60,000 nt of DNA from Tubiluchus corallicola. Taxonomy: Eukaryota > Priapulida > Priapulimorpha > Priapulimorphida > Tubiluchidae. Within the stretch, counting starts at the first letter, position 1, and the number at the start of each line of letters is the position of its first letter. A program made the position numbers and the translations under genes. The notes beneath the pieces were generated by a model, which saw only the letters and a list, made by a program, of their open reading frames with translations, searched no databases and was not told the DNA's origin. Location: NCBI GenBank assembly GCA_030141605.1, contig JAQGDQ010001115.1:1-60000 (forward strand), in the 5' to 3' direction. Positions 36,095-45,921 of this stretch are shown here, piece after piece.

Positions 36095-36330
36095 TCAATG
36101 AACGAACGAGCGAGCGAACGAACGAACAAAAGAATGAACGAACGAATGCATGAACCAGTCAAACAACCAATCAACCAACAAACAAAACAACCAACCAACC
36201 AACATGTAAACAAACAAACGAACAAACATTCAAATAAACAACTAAACAAACAAACAAATAAATAAACAACCAAACAAGTAAACAAACCAATCAACCAACC
36301 AGCCAACTAACCAACCAATTAATGCTAATC
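36095..36330. repeat. (GAAC)n / (AAAC)n / (CAAC)n tract
   Basis: Tetranucleotides of changing composition; the hydrophobic-looking minus frames are artefacts. Confidence 0.93.
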
Positions 36331-36383
36331 GTGTTTAGAGTAGTCATTCAATTATCACTTTATCTACTAAGCTGCTTAAAAAG

Positions 36384-36560
36384 TCAATGAATGAATGAGT
36401 GAGTGAGTGAATGAATAAACGAATGAAAGATTAAATGAATGTATAAATAAATGAATGAGTTAGTGAGTGAACGAACGAACGAGCGAACGAACGAACAAAC
36501 AAACACACATACAAACAAACAAACGAATGAATAAATAAATTGATAAATAAGTAAATAAGT
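36384..36560. repeat. (AATG)n / (GAAC)n / (AAAT)n tract
   Basis: Variable tetranucleotide repeat, a complement-type relative of the ATTC tract at 12352. Confidence 0.93.
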
Positions 36561-36599
36561 AAGACCCGTAAACTGCTCCCGTAGCAAAAATGTCCGTAC

Positions 36600-37355
36600 T
36601 AAAACTTATTACGTAATATTCACATCCACTGCAACAGGAATTGACCAGCACAATCCAACTTTGCAATGATATTATATGAATCTGTAAATTTAGTTATTTT
36701 ATTTCAATTTAAACTTCTTCTGTTTGGTAATGCTGAGAAGAAATTCATTTTCGGTCCTCTCATTCAATAATCCCTCTTTTTGAAATGTAATCCTTATGCA
36801 AGAAATGACTCTATTGTTGTTCTCTATGCTGCTGTAACGTTGTTCTTCTTAATCCTACCGTCACTCACAGTATTATAATTAGTGGGAAAGTTTCAAAATG
36901 CTTGAGCAGAGAAGCTTTTGCATGTAAGGCGAGGTTTTAATGAGGTGATTCATTCGCCGTGAGCTAAAATTCAAAATGCACAACTGTACTCCGAGACGCC
37001 CCAGAATCTCAGATCAGCATTGAAAATGCACAATTGTGTCTCTGAGGCTACTCAGCATCTCAAATTAGGAATGAAACTGCACAATTGCGCCTCTGAGATG
37101 CCAAGAGTTTCCCGTTGAAACAAACCAACGTACATTTCCTACCTCAAACGGGACAAACGAGTACAGTAGGCAAAGTTTACCAACTTATTTTTTACTTCAA
37201 ATAAATTTGCATTATTAACTTATAACATTCCTAATTTAACTTTATTAATGTTATAACAATGCTTGTAGCTTTTTGTGATTCCCAAGCCTAAATTTCTTGT
37301 GAAGTCACCTGTAATGCTTTTATTTTATATCTTATGTGCTAGGAATCCGAAATGA
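36600..37355. other. Unassigned intron with a 60-bp degenerate tandem repeat
   Basis: At 36965-37100 a unit with ATGCACAA.TGT..TC.GAGGC recurs three times. No coding feature. Confidence 0.5.
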
Positions 37356-37364
37356 AGATGTAAT

Positions 37365-37606
37365 AAATAAATGAATGAATGAATGAATGAATGAATGAAT
37401 GAATGAATGAATGAATGAGTGAATGAATGAATGAATGAGTGAATGAATGAATGAATGAATGAGTGAATGAATGAATGAATGAATGAATGAATGAATGAAT
37501 GAATGAATGAATGAATGAATGAATGAATGAATGAATGAATGAATGAATGAATGAATGAATGAATGAATGAATGAATGAATGAATGAATGAATGAATAAAT
37601 AAATAA
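37365..37606. repeat. (AATG)n microsatellite
   Basis: About 60 AATG units with rare AGTG. Confidence 0.98.
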
Positions 37607-38478
37607 GTTTGCTGGGTAGTTATTAGTTTCAAAAGAAAACCGGACGATTGTTTAGACTCAATCTCATTTTAATTTACTTTCCAAAATATACATTTTCTTG
37701 CCTATAAAAGTTAGGAATTGTTCTTATATTTGAATAATTTGCTTAGAATGTTAATTAACGGCAACCGAACACAGCTATTGATTACGTCAGAAACTAATCA
37801 CAGTTTGTGCAATGGCAGCCGCCTGCCCTTGCGCATCAAACACATTTGTATAAGTGTTACAGTACTGTTTAAACGCAGGACGTCACGAAAATGGGCTCTA
37901 CATCATATGACGTCAGAAACTAACACAACAGTTCATGATCATGGTTATGACGGTGCCGACTTCTATTTGTCGGCCACGTGAATGTGACAAAAAGGCGCCG
38001 TTGCCAATCTTAGTAGATTCACTGAGCCGCGCGTAGCTTTGAAAGTTTGAAGAAATTTGAGTGTCCGCAGTAATTATTATTTAATCTAATTTCTGATTAA
38101 GAAAATCTATTATAGTTTTCAATATTTTAGAGCATTCTTTATTCTGAACTCGTGTTCACACAATCGTCAGGTTTTCTTTTAAAATTTCTTGCAACTGGAC
38201 CGGAAAACAGGAAGCAGAAAATTCTACTCAAATTTGCAATACAAATCTGTATCAAAGCGATCTTCAAAGTAGATTGCGTCAATGGATTAGCTGTGGAAAG
38301 CATTAGCCTGCTGGTCTCACACTAAAACCGTCTTGCGTGAAATTCCGAGAAAACAAAACGAGCAAATGGACAATAAAGAGCAAAGTCCACATGCTCCTAA
38401 CGGCAGTAATAAATTTACACGTTGAAGGGTACATGTCTGCCTTTGAAAACTGTTTCTTCAGTATACGGAAATACTGTC
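37607..38478. other. Unassigned intron, diverged family A-like blocks
   Basis: ATTACGTCAGAAACTAA and TGACGTCAGAAACTAACACA resemble the GATGACATCACAAACTAA end of family A. Confidence 0.4.
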
Positions 38479-38480
38479 TA

Positions 38481-39356
38481 TAGGTTTTACATGTCAAATG
38501 TAGACCTGCGTTAACTCAAAAGTAGATTTAGGTAATTCAAATGTGTCTTGGTAACTCAAATGTAGACTTTGGCAGTTCAAATGTGTTAAGAATGGGTTTC
38601 AACGAATTTTAAGCACTTTTGGTAAGTCAAATGTAGACACATGTCAAGTCAAATGCGACATTGGTATCTCAAATGCGGATAGGTGGTAGAGTTTAAGGAT
38701 GTTAAATTTAATCTTCTTTAATTTCAATTTAATAATTGCTCTTAAGTTAGAATAACAACGTTATAGGTTCGCTAATATTCTGCAAACTTTACCTTGGAAC
38801 TTTTAAAGAAAACAATACATTCTTAGAATAAACAATGTTTCTTGAGAGAAATTAATTCATTAGTGCAGTGCTAATGCATTACTTAAAAAAAACTAACTAG
38901 TGATTCACTGTTCATTGGGAAGTGGGAACCGATTTATTCTTTTTTTATAAAACGTTGACAAATAAAATGTAGAATTGATGTATATATTAATAATTGTATA
39001 ATTGTTAACTTATTTATGTACAACACTTTTAAGTGTTCTTATCAAATAAACATTTTCTTTACATTTGAAAAATATAGTAACGTCCATACAAATAGTTGCA
39101 AATTAATTAAATATAATAAAAATTGATGCTGCCGATAGCACCATGACCGTAAAATATAATTTTAATTTGGTTTATCTTTTTGTAATTTGCACTTAAATGA
39201 GTTAACTACCGATTTATTCAAAGTAATGCATCTACATTTGACTTATCTAAGTCACATTTGAGTTACCAAAACACATTCGAAACTCCTATGTCTACATTTG
39301 ACTTACCTAAGTCTCATTTGAACTTTCCTGCGTCTACAGTTGACGTGTAAAACCTA
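38481..39356. mobile_element. 876-bp TIR element with TA target site
   Basis: Left TAGGTTTTACATGTCAAATG and right (inverted) TAGGTTTTACACGTCAACTG lie between TA dinucleotides. Both termini carry several TCAAATGTAGAC-like subrepeats over about 130-200 bp. The TA target suggests the Tc1/mariner group. There is no open frame of note. Part of it is duplicated at 56427-56800. Confidence 0.8.
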
Positions 39357-39359
39357 TAA

Positions 39360-40205
39360 TGAATAGGGGTGTATTTACTACTAGGTTAACTGTGGCACAG
39401 GGCGCCAAATTCTGAGACGCGCCAGATTTTAGGTGCTCAGTGTTAAAAATTCTTATTCCCCTCGGAAAAATACGTATCCTTTCGTATTCATATAAATCGC
39501 GTATTTTATCATAAATAATTTCTCGATCAATTTTTACAAAACTGCAGTATAAGGTAATACACCACAATTAGTTGCGCGATCCGCTGCTATATTAGTGCTA
39601 AGAAAATATACGTAATTTTAACATGGACACCGCAGGCAGTGCTGCTAATACACCACAAGCAATTGTCTATAGCCTTTAGTATATTTAACCATAATGAATC
39701 CATAATAGAGATTAGCTTTGCTTGAATTATCAGTCTCCGGGTGTAGTAATGTATTGATGATAACTGTGAATAATTCATACTTTTTATGTAATATGAAGGA
39801 GTCTTGGTGATGGTAATAATAAACTGTCTACTAACCCACACAAATATGTCAACGATTTGCTTTGCGCCAAAGACAAGACAAAAATATTTTTGCTGTAACA
39901 ATTGAACATGCAGCGTAAAAAGACACTTTTTCTCAAGTTGTAAACGCAAATCCCAAATTCTTAAAAAATTGTGCAATTGTAAGATTATTTCACAAGAGAC
40001 ATACAACTGCAGTCAAACTCAGACAGGATCTGGTAGTATATGGTAAAAGGTAAAGAAAGCAAAACAGTAGAGAATCCCCCAAACCCAAAAAAACATAACG
40101 AAGAAAAAAATGCAATAATGGTGACTACGATCTACGATTCATAATTTTCCAAATAAAAATCTACTTTATTCTAGAAATAAAATGTTGTAACAAACTTATG
40201 AATAC
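39360..40205. other. Unassigned intron sequence
   Basis: A 139-residue minus frame (39587-40006) shows no motif, and no splice-bounded exon fits. Confidence 0.5.
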
Positions 40206-40209
40206 TTAC

Positions 40210-40245
40210 ATGCTATCACTGTTTTTCGGAAAGCGCTCCCATTCC
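40210..40245 (-). other. CNGL: Candidate 36-nt cassette microexon of CNGL
   Basis: On the minus strand a strong acceptor (T-rich run, then CTGTAG) and a near-consensus donor (GTAAGTATT) bracket 36 bases with no stop in the phase set by the pore exon. Both junctions are phase 2, so inclusion would insert 12 residues (EWERFPKNSDSM) between pore residue 405 and S6 without shifting frame. No family member I know carries such an insert and there is no expression evidence; chance splice-like signals in a 14 kb intron are possible. Confidence 0.25.
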
Positions 40246-40249
40246 CTAC

Positions 40250-41640
40250 AGTAAAAATACAAAAACTTAGGTCAGACTACGTAAAAAACTTTGTATACTT
40301 AATATTTCACCGTAAAAACCCACACAGCCATCTATAGTGGCTAACTACATTAATTTAACCATGACGTGCTACTAGAGTAACTACATTTACAGCATGCAAC
40401 GGTGTGAACAGTGCTTTATAGTGTTAACCAGTACAGGCAACATCAACTATTAAACAGTTTCACAATATAAAAAACATCATTATAATACGGTTCGTTATTT
40501 TGCATGCGAGGAATCAACGTTCAAAGGCAGGATCTAGTTAATGTAGATAGGTAGTAGTGGTAGGATCAGCACCTAGCTTACTATCAAGGACAATCTTCCA
40601 AGAAGAGAACACAGGAGAGGGCAAAGATATCTTATTCATGTGTCTTACAGAATCCTATTTATTTTGTTCAAATATGCCTGTTAGTTTTTTCCAACGAAAC
40701 GGTTTTTAAAACAAACACATTATTTAGTAAAAGCATTAATAAAAAAGCAGACATTAAATTTGGGTTGTGGGTTCGATTGCACAAAACTCCAATCATTTCT
40801 TTTGTTTTTCATACGATCGTTAAATTCGTGTTTGTATTTTTTCAGTATCAGTTTTTCAAGAAACCGAGACTTGAGTGTGGGCGTGTTTGGTGAAAATTTT
40901 TAACCCTTTCCCAATGTTTATTTCTTTAAAGTGTGAACATTCCCGAAGGTCCAAGCCAAGAAAGTTTCGGTTTGTTTTATCTAAAATTTTAATACGATGG
41001 CGTTGCTGACTGTTACGTCACAATGGCAGCTCCAACAGCATGGTTTATAATGTGGTTACAGCTATCCCATAATGCATGTAATCTCTCGCGCATGCGTACA
41101 TGCAGCATTTTCTTGTGCGTGGTTACGATAACTCTACGGTGGTACTCCCACGTTACCTCAAACTTGGCTAGTTAAGGCTGCTATGTAAAACGTACAATGT
41201 GTTATTTAATTTTATATTTTTATTTATGCGAATGTTCGCATTTATTCAGTGATCTAATCAGAAAAGAGCCATTTTCAGTTTATTTTCATTAATTTTAGCT
41301 AATTTTGGGGAATTGTAACCCAAGCATGCAACTACTGTTAAAGTGAGTTTCATTCGATTTCGCTTGGTTAAAGAGTTTGTTTAGTCTAGACAGGCGTGAA
41401 AACTAAAATGTAGTTCACACAAAGTTCCATTTGAAATTATAAATAGCATCACGTGCGCGTATACGTTACACGTGTACGTTGCATAAGCATCAATGCATAC
41501 AGTAGCATCGCTGCACATAGTAGCAAAGTTAACACCAACCAATGTCGTGTGACTGAGTTTGAGCATTTCAGGGTGCTGCGTTGTTGAAAAAGCAAAATAA
41601 ATTGTCTTTTGCGAACGGAAGTTTTTATGCCAAGACGCGA
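40250..41640. other. Unassigned intron upstream of the ankyrin-cGLR gene
   Basis: No repeats longer than a few bases and no exon-like frames. May hold regulatory sequence for the nested gene. Confidence 0.45.
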
Positions 41641-41650
41641 ATGACGCCGA

Positions 41651-41661
41651 ATATATATATA
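41651..41661 (+). promoter_or_regulatory. TATA-like element upstream of the ankyrin-cGLR gene
   Basis: An ATATATATATA run lies 283 bases before the ATG, so a start near 41685 would fit. The implied leader holds several out-of-frame ATGs (for example 41724 and 41765), so the true start may be closer to 41944 or the leader may be spliced. Weak call. Confidence 0.25.
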
Positions 41662-41943
41662 ACTGATCAAGGTTCACTGTTGTGTACAGTGTACGGTGCA
41701 GTCGTGCTTATAGCAGTGTACGTATGAACGAAGTATAACCAGAAACTCGCCAATTCACGGAAAAATGACCAAAGGCAGTATGGTCTAAAGGTTACATGGG
41801 TCAAATGGTGTCCACAATAGCTTGCCATTGCAATTTTTATTGCTTTGAAAGCCTAGGAGTATTGTATACTATCTTTACTTTGCGATGGAGTCTCGAATTT
41901 ACAGTATTATGGTAGTTTTGAGTGGAATCTCACCAAGTCCTTC

Positions 41944-44571
41944 ATGTCTGGTTTATCAAATAAGAGACAAATAAGTCTAAGCTTCGAGTTTTCCACATCA
42001 AACAAGAGACAGGGAAGTCAACGCCTCGGGTTTTCCACATCAAACAAGAGACGAAGAAGTCAACGCTTCGGGTTTTCCACATCAAACAAGAGACGAAGAA
42101 GTCAAAGCTTCGGGTTTTCCACATTAGCTGTATCTTATCTAACTGATATCAGAAGAAGTAGCAGTAGCGGTGTGGAAGAGTGGCAAAATTATTTACATAA
42201 GGCTCTCCATAAAGCTGCATCTGAAGGTGATCTGAAAGAGGTGATTAGACTAACAAAAACTGGAGCTGATATTGACAACACTTCAGAAAAAACTGCTGGT
42301 TACGAGGAAGCTTTCTGTGTAAAAGGTGGGACACCACTACATACGGCAGCCTTTTGGGGACATGCTGATATTGTCACCTATTTTCTAGACTTGGGTGTCA
42401 ATGTCAACAGTACAAGGAGCAATGGATGGACTGCATTGGAGCTTGCTGCCAGAATGGGCCACGTGGACGTCGTTGAAGCAGTGTTAAACCGTAATGCTAA
42501 TATTCATTGCACACAGACTATCGATGACAGCACACCCCTGCATCAAGCTGCTTGGCGAGGTCATTACAATGTTGTAGAAGTCCTCGTTCACCACGGAGCG
42601 GACGTCAACAGACAAAATCTCCAAAATACGACTCCACTTGATGATGCTGTTAGGCAAGGCAACACAGATATTGTTATTAAACTGCTAGAAAACGGTGGCG
42701 ATGTGAATGTAAAAAACTATCGTGGTATCACACCCTTACACCATGCCGCCTGGGAAGGTCATGTGGAGATTATAAAACTGCTCATTAACAATGGTGCCAG
42801 CGTACACGCCAAAAATTATTTACGCGAGACACCCCTCAATTTAGCATGTAAATGGGGACGAGTCAATGCGATTAAGACGATTCTTGAACATGTAAAGCAA
42901 AAACTGCATTCCAAAGATCAACGTCTAGGATTGATGAATGCTGTAGACACTGTGAACATTCAAGGAAATACAAGTATTCATCTTGCCTGCATTATTGCAC
43001 ATAACGTCAGCACAAGCACGGAGGTGGTAATTCAGTTATTAGACATGGGAGCTGACCCCTGTGTCCGAAACCATAAAGGTCAAACGGTGTATAATCTTTG
43101 TAGCCAGAATGTGGCGGACAAAGACATAAGCAAACCACAAAAACAAATTGCTGGTGTGCTTTTAACGTACTGGTTCTTCGGCAGATTTAATCAGCTTCGT
43201 ACAACTGGATTTGCCGAGCATCGAACAAACAACTCTGTCCAAACTGGTGATACGCCATTGGCAGAGATTTTGACGCTGCCTGGCATTGGCAAACTGCAAA
43301 ATGATCAAGAATTTCGAGAAATCCGCAAAACGGTTGTGGACCTGATGTACAAGGTTTGCAGTTTCATGTCGTCTGATGCCGCCCTTAGCTGCAGACCAAT
43401 TTTGGTTGGAAGTTCCGCATGCGAATTGAAAATTGGCGCTCCTGATGAATTCGATTTTTTCGTCGTGATTAATAATCATCCTTTGATTGTTACTGAAGCC
43501 ACAACTTTGCATAACAGAATTTGGCTAAGACTGCAAACTAAAGGTGACCAGAATAAAGGCACTCAGAAGTTCTTGTTGCCAGCCAAACTCAAGGATAATT
43601 TTGCCAAATTACTATGTAAATCTATGGCCCGCATCTTGCGTGATGAAAATACCAGTGTCTCTCCTAACAAATTTCCATACATCGTGGAGTGGAATAAAGT
43701 TTGTACGTGTTTCAATTTATTAGTGAGGTTAAGTGAAGACAATGTACTGCCCATTTCAGTAGACGTTACACCTTGCATCGAGATGTCTGGGAAGCCGCCT
43801 GGCACAAATATCTACCCCGAGGGCATCAACTGTTGTCACTTCATTCCCAAGCCGCTAGGTGGAGGTCAAGAGTCTCGCTTCTTTTGCGGGCTTTCAATGG
43901 CGGTCGCCGAGTCTGAATTTATACTTAAATTAGATGAGAGGATCAAAGACGCTGCGCGATTGTGCAAGATCTTAGTGAAGCCAGCTATTTACGGCGGTAG
44001 AAACTCAGACAGCATAATAAGCAAACTAAAAGGAAGTTTAGCTACCAAGCACAGTAATCTGCTTAGCGCCAAGATAAACCTGCCAAGTTTTTACCACATG
44101 CTGAAATATGAGCCGGGGAAACTAATCGATTCTTATTTAATAAAGATCGCATTTATAAGCGAGGTGATTCGAAAACCAAACCCTGATGATTGGAGATGTG
44201 ACGCGAATTTCCAAACAAGGGTGTCATCTATATTTCGCTACATCAAAAATTGTTGTTCAATTCAGCACATGCCACACCCCTTCGTGTCTCACATAAATGT
44301 TTTAGACGACCTCAAGTTGAAAAAGATAAACGGAATTTCGTTACTGGCATTGTGCCAACAAAGCGCAAATGCGATAGTGAAGAATGTGGAACGTGGTGGC
44401 TTTCGTTGCAACTCTGGACTCCTTCAACCTGATATTAAAAACTTTAAACGTGAAATGATAAGAGAAATAGAAACGAACGTACAGAGAGATCATAGACCAC
44501 AAGCAGATGAGTGGATTTCTACTCTGTGGGGACCTCTTGTAGATATTGATGCTCAATTAAAAGTCCATTGA
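41944..44571 (+). CDS. Ankyrin-repeat / Mab-21 cGAS-like nucleotidyltransferase (candidate cGLR)
   Basis: One uninterrupted 875-codon exon. Residues 5-60: four copies of a basic 14-residue repeat (TSNKRRRSQRFGFS type). Residues about 82-386: about eight ankyrin repeats (TPLHxAAxxGHxxIVxxLL pattern). Residues about 435-800: Mab-21/cGAS-like fold with LVGSS (487-491), helix-2 motif APDEFDFF (E502, D504) and third carboxylate in ISVDVTP (D607); SYLIKIAFI (730-738) matches the C-terminal lobe of the family. The vertebrate cGAS zinc-ribbon cysteines are absent. Such enzymes, when active, make cyclic dinucleotides after sensing nucleic acid; activity and ligand here are inference. It lies antisense inside the pore-to-S6 intron of CNGL. 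There are no introns in the coding part, suggesting retroposition or an ancestrally single-exon gene. ATG 41944 is the only Met before the ankyrin array. A Mab-21-like structural protein without catalysis is the main alternative. Confidence 0.92.
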   Translation: MSGLSNKRQISLSFEFSTSNKRQGSQRLGFSTSNKRRRSQRFGFSTSNKRRRSQSFGFSTLAVSYLTDIRRSSSSGVEEWQNYLHKALHKAASEGDLKEVIRLTKTGADIDNTSEKTAGYEEAFCVKGGTPLHTAAFWGHADIVTYFLDLGVNVNSTRSNGWTALELAARMGHVDVVEAVLNRNANIHCTQTIDDSTPLHQAAWRGHYNVVEVLVHHGADVNRQNLQNTTPLDDAVRQGNTDIVIKLLENGGDVNVKNYRGITPLHHAAWEGHVEIIKLLINNGASVHAKNYLRETPLNLACKWGRVNAIKTILEHVKQKLHSKDQRLGLMNAVDTVNIQGNTSIHLACIIAHNVSTSTEVVIQLLDMGADPCVRNHKGQTVYNLCSQNVADKDISKPQKQIAGVLLTYWFFGRFNQLRTTGFAEHRTNNSVQTGDTPLAEILTLPGIGKLQNDQEFREIRKTVVDLMYKVCSFMSSDAALSCRPILVGSSACELKIGAPDEFDFFVVINNHPLIVTEATTLHNRIWLRLQTKGDQNKGTQKFLLPAKLKDNFAKLLCKSMARILRDENTSVSPNKFPYIVEWNKVCTCFNLLVRLSEDNVLPISVDVTPCIEMSGKPPGTNIYPEGINCCHFIPKPLGGGQESRFFCGLSMAVAESEFILKLDERIKDAARLCKILVKPAIYGGRNSDSIISKLKGSLATKHSNLLSAKINLPSFYHMLKYEPGKLIDSYLIKIAFISEVIRKPNPDDWRCDANFQTRVSSIFRYIKNCCSIQHMPHPFVSHINVLDDLKLKKINGISLLALCQQSANAIVKNVERGGFRCNSGLLQPDIKNFKREMIREIETNVQRDHRPQADEWISTLWGPLVDIDAQLKVH

Positions 44572-44665
44572 AGATGAAAGATGTTTTGTTACGAACTGTT
44601 TTTAAAGTGTTGTTGCTGTCATGTTTGTCCTCTTTAAAATTTTTGCAATAACAAGAACAACAAAT

Positions 44666-44671
44666 AATAAA
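44666..44671 (+). terminator. Polyadenylation signal of the ankyrin-cGLR gene
   Basis: A canonical AATAAA lies about 95 bases past the TGA stop (44569-44571), giving a compact 3' UTR. Confidence 0.5.
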
Positions 44672-44679
44672 GATGACTG

Positions 44680-45544
44680 TTAAAAACAGCAATAGCTGTA
44701 GCAGTACCACCAGGAGCAACAACAGTAGCAACTAGATTCGTAAGAACAGAGCCAAAATCCCGATTTATGGAATTGCAACACAAATGCTTTTTGTTCTTTT
44801 TGAATCAGTATGTTATGTGATATGCAAGAAAAGTCCTCCATTAATTGGCGTTGTGGACAATTTTTTAGGGCTGGTTGGAATGTAGGCTCAGATGAGCATC
44901 TTTTAAATGTTTAAATTTGTGCATAGCAAGTTAGTACCGTATTATGTTGTGAACTATTGTGGTCATATGGATAACAGTAGAAAAACTGTGAATCCACCAG
45001 GGCGCGCTACCCTAAAAGCTCTCAGGGGGCACTATCCAAATAGCCCAAAATGTATTTATTCATAGCCTGTTTACATTTCCTAGGCCATTATTTATTCCTA
45101 ATATAAGTTTTTACATCTCTCGACATTGTTATATTCCAGTATCAGTGGTTATTGGACCAGTAGTTGTGAAAGGGACTTAAATTTAAAAAAAAACCTAACC
45201 TCCAATCAAACGACCAATAGCAATAGCAACGACATGCACTTGGCTTTCCTTTTTATACTTCAAATCCTCTTTCATTAATTCAGTAAACAGATTGCTAAGT
45301 GTTTAACTATAGATAGTAGATTTATAACCAATTCGCTACCAACAACAAGTTTCTTCATCCATCAGCAACTTAAGAAAACCATGACAACAAGTCCTTTCAG
45401 TCAGGGAAGAAAGAATAGCAGCAGCTGCTACCACTGGGTCAAAGTTGGACACGGAATTTTTAATCTAAACAAATCTTCTTGCCTTTACGAAGTGTGTGAG
45501 TAAATACATAGTCATCATGAAATTTTTTACATTTTTGCACCAAC
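44680..45544. other. Unassigned intron between the nested gene and CNGL exon 1
   Basis: AT-rich; nothing recognised. Confidence 0.5.
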
Positions 45545-45790
45545 AACATCGCAGCCCAAGTATGACAGCAACGACAATGATAGCGACAGCAACAACAAAA
45601 CCAACACCACCAACAACAGCAACAGTAACAGTAACCACAACTACTACAACAACAACCACAACAATAACTGTAGTGGCAAAAACAGTAACAACAATGGCAA
45701 CGGCAACAGCAGCCACAACATCAGCACCAGCAGCAGCGACAATAATAAGGACAACGACAATGATGGCACAACATGAACAGCAAGAATGAT
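45545..45790. repeat. Degenerate (CAA)n / (ACA)n tract
   Basis: Triplet-biased ACA/ACG/GCA sequence giving a Thr/Ala-rich plus frame and Val/Ala-rich minus frame; not coding. Confidence 0.85.
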
Positions 45791-45921
45791 GACACGGCAG
45801 CGGTGATGACGAGTCGAATGACACCAGTGACAACAGCGCAATGCAACAACAAAAATGAGCAAACATTCTAAAAATTTGCATATTTAAAAAGCCTCTAAAA
45901 TATCGTACTTCAAGTACTTAC

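Noticed and set aside
39587-40006. 139-residue minus-strand gene
   Set aside because: No domain, no repeat of codon periodicity that I can see and no splice-linked partner.
43162-43805. Minus-strand frames of 116 and 80 residues
   Set aside because: Antisense to the cGLR nucleotidyltransferase domain.
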